Of a DNA stretch of 9,885 nucleotides, positions 1 through 9,885 are shown in pieces. Below the pieces are notes generated by a model, which had not been told where the DNA came from, searched no databases, and was given only the letters and a program-made list of their open reading frames with translations. Origin of the DNA: Acidobacteriota bacterium (lineage in GTDB: Bacteria; Acidobacteriota; Terriglobia; Terriglobales; Acidobacteriaceae); NCBI GenBank assembly GCA_003225655.1, contig QIAW01000063.1:1-9885 (forward strand). Reading direction: 5' to 3'. Each line of letters starts with the position of its first letter. The first letter of the stretch is position 1. Position numbers and translations under genes: made by a program.

Positions 1-1
1 C

Positions 2-964
2 AACAGCGACAATCTGAATACCACAGAACCTGCTCCCGGCGCCAATGACGACGGCAGCGGCGCGGCCGTTTCCCTGGAGTGCGCGCGCGTACTCAGCAAA
101 CTTAAATTTCCCGCAACCGTGATTTTTCTTACCGTTGCGGGCGAAGAGCAGGGACTCTATGGCAGCAAGCACTTCGCGCAAATGGCGCGGCAAAAGGGCT
201 GGCAGATTGAGGCCGTGTTGAATAACGATATTGTGGGAGGCGACAAGAATCCAGAGCAAAATCCCAAGACGGTGCGCGTGTTTTCTGAAGGAGTTCCAGC
301 CGCCGCCACAGAGGCTGAGCTGCGCCCGATTCGCGCCTTGGGCGGCGAAAACGACTCGTCTTCGCGTGAACTGGCGCGCTACGTGGCCGAAATCGGGGGC
401 GCTTATCTTGCGCCCTACGGGTTTTCCCCGACGCTCATCTATCGCCGCGACCGTTACCTGCGCGGGGGCGACCATACCGCTTTCAACGAAGAAGGATTTG
501 CCGCTATCCGCTTCACGGAGTGGCGCGAAGATTTTCACCACCAGCATCAAAACGTACGCACGGAAAACGGCATCGAATATGGTGATTTGCCGAAGTTTGT
601 AGATTTTGACTACGTGGCCAATGTAGCGCGCCTGAACGCCGCCACGCTGGCATCGCTGGCGCTAGCCCCGGCGCCGCCGCAGAATGTGAAGCTTGCAATC
701 AAGGAACTGGACAACAATACTGTGCTGGCGTGGACACCCTCGACCGGCTCCGTTGACGACGAAATCCTGTCACGGGCAACTGATGCCGGCCCGTGGAATG
801 TGCTGCCTAAAATACAAGTAAAATTCTTGGACATGGAATCAGGAAAAAACCAGCGCCGTATTGCAAAGATTGATATCTCGAAGGACAATGTAATCTTCGC
901 TGTGCGCTCAGTGGACAGTAAGGGACACAAGAGCTTGCCGGTTGTGCCCACGCCAGAGAGATAA
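2..964 (+). CDS. M28-family zinc metallopeptidase, 5'-truncated, with C-terminal FN3-like domain
   Basis: This is the 3' part of a gene that enters from the left edge; the frame is open from base 2 to TAA at 962-964 (320 codons), so the real start is upstream. It resembles co-catalytic dizinc aminopeptidases/carboxypeptidases of family M28, which are usually exported and remove terminal residues from peptides. Visible family motifs are APGANDDGSG (bridging Asp at 47-49), VAGEEQGLYGS (general-base Glu and metal Glu at 143-148), NNDIVGG (metal Asp at 227-229) and GGDHTAF (metal His at 473-475). The first HxD ligand pair and any signal peptide would lie before the window. After the catalytic domain, from about base 670, PPQNVKL...TVLAWTPSTG...IFAVRSVDSKGHKS looks like a fibronectin type III-like beta domain, common as a C-terminal addition in exported M28 enzymes. 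The rhomboid-like gene starts 3 bp after the stop, suggesting an operon. Substrate is unknown. The GTG at 119 is internal, not a start. Confidence 0.9.
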   Translation, partial: NSDNLNTTEPAPGANDDGSGAAVSLECARVLSKLKFPATVIFLTVAGEEQGLYGSKHFAQMARQKGWQIEAVLNNDIVGGDKNPEQNPKTVRVFSEGVPAAATEAELRPIRALGGENDSSSRELARYVAEIGGAYLAPYGFSPTLIYRRDRYLRGGDHTAFNEEGFAAIRFTEWREDFHHQHQNVRTENGIEYGDLPKFVDFDYVANVARLNAATLASLALAPAPPQNVKLAIKELDNNTVLAWTPSTGSVDDEILSRATDAGPWNVLPKIQVKFLDMESGKNQRRIAKIDISKDNVIFAVRSVDSKGHKSLPVVPTPER

Positions 965-967
965 ATT

Positions 968-1774
968 ATGCCTCCCAGGAGACAATACCGCACTCCCAAC
1001 GCTACGCAGGGAATGACGCTGTCATTACCTCCCTTTACACGCGGAGTCATTTGGCTGCTTGCGATTAATCTGGGCATTTACTTAATACTCAGACTTTTCA
1101 GCCTGTCGGAGCCAACAAAGTGGATTGTAGCCGGCGTATTCAAGCTTCTTGCTTTACATCCCCATGATGCAGTGCACGGAGCAGTATGGCAGCTTGTAAC
1201 TTATGCGTTCATTCACTGGGACACTCTGAACATAATCTTCGTCCTCCTGGGCATTTGGTTTATAGGCTCTTTTCTGGAATCCGCATGGGGAACAAAGCGT
1301 TTTCTGATTTTCTATCTCACGTGTGCCGCAGCGGGCGGATTAGGATCGGTTGCGCTAACCTATGCTCTCAGAGCTTCCGGTGACGCTAACCTATTCTTCA
1401 CGGGCGCGAATGGCGCCATTCTCGGGCTGTTAGTAGCTATTGGGGTTTTGTGGGCGGACGTGGAATTCATGATGATTCCCTTTCCCTTCATGGTAAGAGC
1501 AAAGTACGTGGTGGCTATTGCCGTTGTTGTGGATCTAGTTTACTTGTTTCGCGAAGGTGGACTTGTTTACCTGGGTGAGTTTGGCGGGCTCCTGTACGCA
1601 TTGGTTTACGTAAAGTTGATGGATCGTAGTCCTGGAAGAAAACGCGCTCCCGGCGTATATATCGGCCGTGGGCTCTCCGACAAGGCGTTCGAGCCACCTG
1701 CCAAGAAACCATCTCTTCTCGCCCGCTGGCGTGATTCCTACTATCGCTGGAAGCGCCGTCGCGCCGCGCGCTAG
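968..1774 (+). CDS. Rhomboid-fold membrane protein, predicted catalytically inactive
   Basis: The 268-residue product matches the rhomboid intramembrane protease fold. It has WQLVTYAFIHWDTLNIIF at 75-92, the L1-loop and TM2-TM3 signature FLESAWGTKRFLIFYL at 102-117, TGANGAILGLL at 145-155, and EFGGLLYALVY at 204-214. About six hydrophobic segments are visible at roughly 26-46, 75-100, 111-134, 146-165, 178-194 and 198-217, followed by a basic, presumably cytoplasmic tail. The catalytic Ser of GxSG is Asn148 and the catalytic His of HxGG is Glu204. The oxyanion His and Asn of HxxxN (GlpG H150, N154) are Asn88 and Val92. It is therefore probably a pseudoprotease, perhaps a membrane chaperone or binding protein as known for iRhoms and derlins; this function is inferred. 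The start chosen has AGAGAG 7 nt upstream and lies 3 bp after the M28 stop; ATG at 1013 is an alternative with an SD that sits too close. The frame continues beyond the TAG stop. The gene looks AT-richer than rpoC. Confidence 0.88.
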   Translation: MPPRRQYRTPNATQGMTLSLPPFTRGVIWLLAINLGIYLILRLFSLSEPTKWIVAGVFKLLALHPHDAVHGAVWQLVTYAFIHWDTLNIIFVLLGIWFIGSFLESAWGTKRFLIFYLTCAAAGGLGSVALTYALRASGDANLFFTGANGAILGLLVAIGVLWADVEFMMIPFPFMVRAKYVVAIAVVVDLVYLFREGGLVYLGEFGGLLYALVYVKLMDRSPGRKRAPGVYIGRGLSDKAFEPPAKKPSLLARWRDSYYRWKRRRAAR

Positions 1775-1903
1775 TTCGAGGTCTACATGCGCAAGCATGA
1801 CCGCCAGGTGTACTTTGACGAGCACGGCAACTACATTGATCCCGAATCGGCTGAAGGGCAGCGCCGCGGAGAAGATGACAGCAAGAAGCCCTGGATTAAT
1901 TGA
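1775..1903 (+). other. In-frame coding-like continuation of the rhomboid gene after an amber stop
   Basis: After TAG at 1772-1774 the same frame runs 42 sense codons to TGA at 1901-1903, starting FEVYMRKHDRQVYFDEHG and ending DDSKKPWIN. Third codon positions are strongly G/C at first (ttc gag gtc tac atg cgc aag), as in real genes here. The basic run before the stop (RWKRRRAAR) would pass naturally into FEVYMRKHDR. One base change from a sense codon such as AAG or CAG would create the TAG. This suggests the ancestral protein had about 311 residues and the tail was cut off by a nonsense mutation, is read through, or the TAG is a sequencing error. Alternatively the 38 codons from ATG 1787 could be made as a small separate protein, since GAGGT sits 4 nt upstream. 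I cannot decide between these from the sequence. Confidence 0.55.
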
Positions 1904-1925
1904 TTCTTCACGATACACCTTCGTA

Positions 1926-1948
1926 GAGACGTAGCTTCGCTACGTCTC
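1926..1948. terminator. Perfect hairpin between convergent genes, possible bidirectional terminator or dispersed repeat
   Basis: The arms GAGACGTAGC (1926-1935) and GCTACGTCTC (1939-1948) are exact complements around a 3-base loop. The hairpin lies between the end of the rhomboid frame (1903) and the end of pyk (1961), where transcription from both sides should stop. Neither side is followed by a T-tract (the + strand continues CCCATTG), so it is not a canonical rho-independent terminator. It may instead block 3' exonucleases or be a copy of a dispersed hairpin element. Confidence 0.5.
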
Positions 1949-1960
1949 CCCATTGCTGCC

Positions 1961-3586
1961 TCAACGTTTTCTGCGTTCGTGGGCAACTTGCAGCTTCGCG
2001 GGTTTGCGGCGTTCTTTGGTACGGGGGCGATGGAACTCCTGGGCATCGCTGGCGCCGACGACGTGCAAGCGCATGAAGTTGGTTGAGCCGGAAAAGCGCT
2101 GCGTGCCGGCCACGACTCCCATAACATCACCGGCAGCCACCGCCTTGGCCTGCATGAGTTCGCGTTCAGCGTAGACCACCATGTCTTCGGCCGAGGGAAT
2201 CCTTCCGCAAGCTACGGGATAGACCCCCCAGAACATGTTCAGGCGATTGCAGACGCGCGGCACGTGCGAGAAGCCGTAGATCAGGCACTTAGGCCGGTAT
2301 TTGGAAATGAGCCGCGCGGTATTGCCGGTTTCTGTGTACACCGAGATGGCGCGCATATCCAGGTCAAGCGCGGCGTGAGCCACCGATTCGCAAATTGTTT
2401 CCGCGATGGAAAGCTGGTGGGTATCGTGACGGCGGCGCATCACCGCCTCGCCCATGTTGCTCTCGGCTTCCAGCACAATGCGCGACATGATGGCCACTGT
2501 CTCGCGCGGATACTTTCCGCTGGCGGTTTCCCCGGAGAGCATCACCGCGTCGGTGCCATCAAAGATAGCGTTGGCCACGTCGCTGGCTTCAGCCCGCGTG
2601 GGGCGCGGATTTTCAATCATCGATTCCAGCATCTGGGTTGCGGTAATCACCGGCTTGCGCCAGGCCAGGGCGCGCCGTATGATGTGCTTCTGAATCACCG
2701 GGACCTTCTCCGGCGGCATCTCTACACCCAGGTCACCGCGCGCCACCATCACTCCTTCGGCGACGTCGAAAATTTCTTCCAGATGCTCGATGGCTTGTGG
2801 CTTTTCCAGCTTAGCAATCACCGGCATATCGGAATTGTGCGCCGCCAGCAGGCGCTTGACCGCGCGCACATCATCGGCTGTGCGGATAAAAGAGACAGCG
2901 ACGGCATCGCAGCCGTGCTTGATGCCGAAGGCCAGGTCCTGCTCGTCTTTCTCCGTAACCGAGGGCACGCTAAGCACGCGTCCGGGAAGATTGATGCCTT
3001 TGTGCTCGCCCAGCAGGCCGCCATTGATCACTTCGCACTCTACGTCGTCGCCATGAACGGCGCGCACACGCAGCTCGATTAGGCCGTCGGAGAGCAGAAT
3101 GCGCGCTCCTGGCTCCACATCGCGGGCCAGAGTCTGAAAGGTGGTCGAGATCAGAGAAGCTGTCCCCTGCACGTCACGGGGCGTAATCACCAGCTTTGAT
3201 CCGGCTTTGAGCGCAACCGGGGTGCGGTACTTGAGCCTTCCAGTGCGGATTTTGGGGCCTTGCAGGTCCTGCAGAATGCAGATGCTGCGGCCTTCTTTTT
3301 CAGCCACACGGCGCAGGGTTTCAATGCGCTTGGCATGATCGGGATAGCCGCCATGCGAGAAGTTCAGGCGGGCAACATCCATGCCCAGGCGCATGAGGTC
3401 GCGAATCACGGCCTCTGAACTGCTCGCAGGCCCGATGGTGCATACGATCTTGGTGCGGCGCTTCAAATCGCGCGGCGGGGAGGCGGATTCGTGCTCCGCG
3501 GCGTCATCCATGTCCTTGATGTCCTGCATAATATCGAGCTGGGGAACTGTGGTCACATTCACTTCCTTAAGTATATTGATTGTCAT
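1961..3586 (-). CDS. pyk: Pyruvate kinase
   Basis: Pyruvate kinase (EC 2.7.1.40) transfers phosphate from phosphoenolpyruvate to ADP in the last step of glycolysis, in the cytosol and usually as a homotetramer. The core starts at RRTKIVCTIGPAS (43-55), with VARLNFSHG (71-79), the catalytic Lys259 in VIAKLEKP, metal ligands Glu261 and Asp285 (VARGDLGVE), and Thr317 in ITATQMLESM. The C-terminal domain ends at GSTNFMRLHVVG. GPKIRTG has Lys112 where K+-dependent enzymes have Glu, which marks the K+-independent, PykA-like class. At 541 residues it is longer than the usual 470-480: there is an extra, partly acidic N-terminal stretch of about 40 residues and a basic tail of about 25 (RPRTKERRKPAK...HERRKR). 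The ATG overlaps the upstream TGA as TGATG, consistent with translational coupling, but it has no Shine-Dalgarno. GTG at 3554-3556 (codon 11) has AAGGA 7 nt upstream and may be the true start, giving 531 residues. Confidence 0.96.
   Translation of the reverse strand: MTINILKEVNVTTVPQLDIMQDIKDMDDAAEHESASPPRDLKRRTKIVCTIGPASSSEAVIRDLMRLGMDVARLNFSHGGYPDHAKRIETLRRVAEKEGRSICILQDLQGPKIRTGRLKYRTPVALKAGSKLVITPRDVQGTASLISTTFQTLARDVEPGARILLSDGLIELRVRAVHGDDVECEVINGGLLGEHKGINLPGRVLSVPSVTEKDEQDLAFGIKHGCDAVAVSFIRTADDVRAVKRLLAAHNSDMPVIAKLEKPQAIEHLEEIFDVAEGVMVARGDLGVEMPPEKVPVIQKHIIRRALAWRKPVITATQMLESMIENPRPTRAEASDVANAIFDGTDAVMLSGETASGKYPRETVAIMSRIVLEAESNMGEAVMRRRHDTHQLSIAETICESVAHAALDLDMRAISVYTETGNTARLISKYRPKCLIYGFSHVPRVCNRLNMFWGVYPVACGRIPSAEDMVVYAERELMQAKAVAAGDVMGVVAGTQRFSGSTNFMRLHVVGASDAQEFHRPRTKERRKPAKLQVAHERRKR
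3562..3568 (-). promoter_or_regulatory. Shine-Dalgarno that may set the pyk start
   Basis: On the minus strand AAGGAAG lies inside the first codons of the long pyk frame. AAGGA ends 7 nt before GTG at 3556-3554. The upstream ATG at 3586-3584 has no comparable site. This favours codon 11 as an actual or additional start, unless coupling to the upstream yihY stop drives initiation at the ATG. Confidence 0.5.
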
Positions 3587-4467
3587 CAGTGAGGCTGAGC
3601 TGCGGGTTCGGCAGCCTTGACACTTTCAGCCGGCGCAACCTGCGCGACACGCGGATAGATGAGCGCATTGAACTCGGCACCGATGAGAACGATAAAAGAG
3701 ATTATATAGAGCCAGACCAACAGGGCGATGGCCACACCCAGCGGTCCGTAAATCTGGTTGTAATCGGCAAAATTCACTACGTACCAGCCAAAGACCTCGG
3801 TGGCCAGCAGCCAAAGTACCGTGGCCAGCGCTGCCCCGGGCAAAACCCGGTACCAGGGCTGCCAGCGGGGCAATCCAAAATGGTAAATCAGCGCCAGCAC
3901 CGCCACGCTGGTCAGCATGGAGAGAATCCAGCGGAGCAACAGTGACAAGATCAGGATCAGCGCCGTGTACTGCGTGCTGCTGTGGAGGATCGTCCAATTC
4001 TCCATCTCGCTGCCAAAGGCCGCCGAAAGCGTGGCCATGGTCATGGGAATGAATGAGGCCAGCACCAGCAGAAAGGCTATCAGGCGCTCTTTCAGCGGAT
4101 GCCAGCAGTGCTCCAGGCGATAAGCGCGAACGAAGCCATCCATCCATGAGACCACCACCCCCGAGGCGGCGAAGAGCATGATGGCGGTGGCTGAAATCAA
4201 CGTGCTCAGCGGCCGGCTCTCCGGGTTCTCGAAATACGAGCGCACCGCCTGCTTGGTACCCGGCGGCACGATGGCATTCAGAGCATCGCCGATCTCCTGC
4301 ACGAACTCAATCGTCTGGTGCGATGCCGCGAGCACGGCAGCCACCACCATTAAGGCGGGGAACAGGGTCAGAATGGAATAGTAGGCTGCCGCCCGCGCGG
4401 AGGTAAATACATCGTGTTCAAAACCGCGCCATAACGCCATGCGGAACAGCCGCAGAAAGCGAAGCAT
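3586..4467 (-). CDS. YihY/BrkB-family inner membrane protein
   Basis: The 293-residue product is a typical YihY/virulence factor BrkB family protein (the family once mislabelled ribonuclease BN). It has six predicted membrane segments at roughly 27-49, 88-112, 127-150, 168-196, 208-231 and 241-271. Family hallmarks are the N-terminal AAAYYSILTLFPALMVV, GVVVSWMDGFVRAYRLEH with the following W-HPLKERL, and the C-terminal YNQIYGPLGVAIALLVWLYI with GAEFNALIYPR. The C-terminus after residue 274 is Ala/Pro-rich and probably unstructured. The molecular function of the family is not settled; envelope or transport roles have been proposed. It starts 230 bp after rpoC, behind a terminator, and its TGA shares a base with the pyk ATG, so the two probably form one unit. 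The ATG at 4467 lacks a clear Shine-Dalgarno; ATG at codon 10 is the next candidate and has none either. Confidence in the family is high; no specific function can be assigned. Confidence 0.93.
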   Translation of the reverse strand: MLRFLRLFRMALWRGFEHDVFTSARAAAYYSILTLFPALMVVAAVLAASHQTIEFVQEIGDALNAIVPPGTKQAVRSYFENPESRPLSTLISATAIMLFAASGVVVSWMDGFVRAYRLEHCWHPLKERLIAFLLVLASFIPMTMATLSAAFGSEMENWTILHSSTQYTALILILSLLLRWILSMLTSVAVLALIYHFGLPRWQPWYRVLPGAALATVLWLLATEVFGWYVVNFADYNQIYGPLGVAIALLVWLYIISFIVLIGAEFNALIYPRVAQVAPAESVKAAEPAAQPH

Positions 4468-4605
4468 AAGCTGTTAAGAGTACCAGTCAGCCAACCTTGA
4501 TGGCTAGTGTGGAGACCGTGGAATGCAGAACCCGCGCCCACAGATGATAATCTTTTGAAATCAATTGGTTACAGATACCAATTGTAATTCTTTTGCCTTC
4601 AGAAC
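4468..4605 (-). promoter_or_regulatory. Presumed yihY-pyk promoter and leader region with an inverted repeat
   Basis: This gap lies between the rpoC terminator and the yihY start, so a yihY-pyk promoter is expected here. The part at 4545-4605 is AT-rich. On the minus strand TACAAT (complement of 4581-4586) and TATCAT (complement of 4544-4549) resemble -10 boxes, but neither has a good -35 at normal spacing, so no exact promoter is claimed. The arms CAATTGGT (4562-4569) and ACCAATTG (4577-4584) form an 8-bp inverted repeat with a 7-base spacer, which could be an operator or a hairpin. The stretch from 4468 to about 4540 shows nothing I can name. Confidence 0.35.
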
Positions 4606-4638
4606 AAAAAACGCAGGCCGCCCCTCGGCCCGCGTTTT
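4606..4638 (-). terminator. Rho-independent terminator of rpoC (rpoBC operon end)
   Basis: Read on the minus strand, the arms at 4638-4626 and 4620-4608 form a 13-bp stem with one A·C mismatch, around a 5-base loop (4621-4625). The core is GC-rich and the 3' side runs into six T (complement of 4606-4611). It lies about 60 bp beyond the rpoC stop, as expected for the end of the rpoB-rpoC transcript. The + side also shows TTTT after the stem, so weak bidirectional action is possible. Confidence 0.85.
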
Positions 4639-4664
4639 CATTCAAATACAAAATGCGTTGCTGA

Positions 4665-4692
4665 CTAGAGACATTGTAGGCAATGTCTCTAG
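4665..4692. repeat. Perfect 12-bp hairpin just after the rpoC stop
   Basis: The arms CTAGAGACATTG (4665-4676) and CAATGTCTCTAG (4681-4692) are exact complements around the loop TAGG. The hairpin begins 5 bp after the rpoC TAA, upstream of the true terminator. No T-tract follows on either strand, so it is more likely an RNA-stability or processing structure, or a dispersed hairpin element. It shares TAGAGAC and GTCTC ends with the hairpin at 1926-1948. Confidence 0.6.
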
Positions 4693-4697
4693 CACAA

Positions 4698-8918
<4,221 letters not shown>

Positions 8919-8924
8919 CAACGG

Positions 8925-8928
8925 CTCC
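8925..8928 (-). promoter_or_regulatory. Shine-Dalgarno of rpoC
   Basis: GGAG on the minus strand lies 6 nt before GTG 8918-8916 and 9 nt before GTG 8915-8913. It lies only 3 nt before TTG 8921-8919. Spacing therefore favours a GTG start for rpoC over the TTG. Confidence 0.6.
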
Positions 8929-8932
8929 GAAT

Positions 8933-8960
8933 CAGCGGCCAGTTACCAGCGGCCGGTTGC
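8933..8960. repeat. Two 14-bp tandem repeat units in the rpoB-rpoC gap
   Basis: CAGCGGCCAGTTAC (8933-8946) is followed directly by CAGCGGCCGGTTGC (8947-8960), 12 of 14 bases identical, with CAG starting again at 8961. The repeats lie just upstream of the rpoC ribosome-binding site. GTTGCCAGTT (8956-8965) is also the exact reverse complement of AACTGGCAAC at 9027-9036, linking this repeat to the hairpin nearer rpoB. Confidence 0.55.
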
Positions 8961-8969
8961 CAGTTTTCG

Positions 8970-8995
8970 CCTGCAACGTCGGAGCTTCTTGCAGG
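8970..8995. repeat. Small inverted repeat in the rpoB-rpoC gap
   Basis: CCTGCAA (8970-8976) and TTGCAGG (8989-8995) are exact complements around a 12-base loop. In the rpoB-rpoC transcript this would form a modest 7-bp hairpin between the two genes. There is no T-tract, so it is not a terminator. Confidence 0.4.
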
Positions 8996-9014
8996 TTCAT
9001 TACGATGAAATTTG

Positions 9015-9043
9015 GAAGTCAGTTACAACTGGCAACTGACTTC
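9015..9043. repeat. Inverted repeat immediately after rpoB
   Basis: GAAGTCAGTT (9015-9024) and AACTGACTTC (9034-9043) pair perfectly around a 9-base loop, within 11 bp of the rpoB stop. In the polycistronic RNA it would be a stable hairpin right after the rpoB stop codon. No T-tract follows on the minus strand, which fits transcription continuing into rpoC. It could affect processing or RNA stability, or be a degenerate dispersed repeat. Confidence 0.5.
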
Positions 9044-9053
9044 TGACAACTTT

Positions 9054-9885
<832 letters not shown>

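Noticed and set aside
119..121. GTG as start of the M28 gene
   Set aside because: The open frame and the essential metal-binding ANDD motif lie upstream of it, so it is an internal Val codon.
1535..1918. 127-codon minus-strand frame over the rhomboid tail
   Set aside because: It overlaps the in-frame, G/C-biased rhomboid continuation on the + strand, and the product has no motif. The + reading explains the base pattern better.
2264..3082. 272-codon open frame on the + strand opposite pyk
   Set aside because: It mirrors the pyruvate kinase core codon for codon; the His/Arg-rich product matches no family I know.
9015..9043. Hairpin after rpoB as a rho-independent terminator
   Set aside because: No T-tract follows on the minus strand, and rpoC has no evident promoter in the remaining gap, so read-through into rpoC is expected.

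Overview
The window shows a moderately GC-rich chromosomal segment of a Gram-negative-type bacterium. The protein sequences look most like Acidobacteriota (Terriglobia-like), but that placement is a judgement from the look of RpoC, RpoB and the rhomboid/M28 pair, not from any search. RpoC carries a large insertion in the trigger loop (SI3-like), which fits a Gram-negative-type lineage and argues against Bacillota or Actinomycetota. There are no mobile elements, CRISPR arrays, tRNAs or rRNAs. This is mostly ordinary core genome.

Layout. On the + strand, bases 2-964 hold the C-terminal part of an M28-family zinc peptidase whose 5' end lies outside the window. Three bases later comes a rhomboid-fold membrane protein (968-1774). 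All the residues expected to form the rhomboid active site are replaced, so it is probably not a protease. Its reading frame also continues for 42 well-formed codons beyond an amber stop, to 1903. A perfect 10-bp hairpin at 1926-1948 separates this pair from the convergent minus-strand genes.

On the minus strand, in transcription order from the right edge, are: the last 276 codons of rpoB (9885 to 9054), a 132-bp gap with small repeats and hairpins, full-length rpoC (8918 to 4698, non-AUG start), a 12-bp hairpin and a classic rho-independent terminator, then a YihY/BrkB-family membrane protein (4467 to 3586) and a pyruvate kinase (3586 to 1961). The last two overlap as TGATG.

How the genes work together. 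rpoB and rpoC encode the two catalytic subunits of RNA polymerase and are presumably co-transcribed from a promoter outside the window. The terminator after rpoC makes yihY-pyk a separate two-gene unit. Pyruvate kinase makes the final ATP of glycolysis; the YihY protein has no agreed biochemical role. The M28 peptidase and the pseudo-rhomboid form a separate pair, probably at the cell envelope.

I found no convincing new multi-gene system. The points most worth a second look are the catalytically dead rhomboid with its amber-interrupted C-terminal tail, two hairpins at gene 3' ends that share a TAGAGAC/GTCTC design, the repeat-bearing rpoB-rpoC gap, and the unusual N- and C-terminal extensions of pyruvate kinase.
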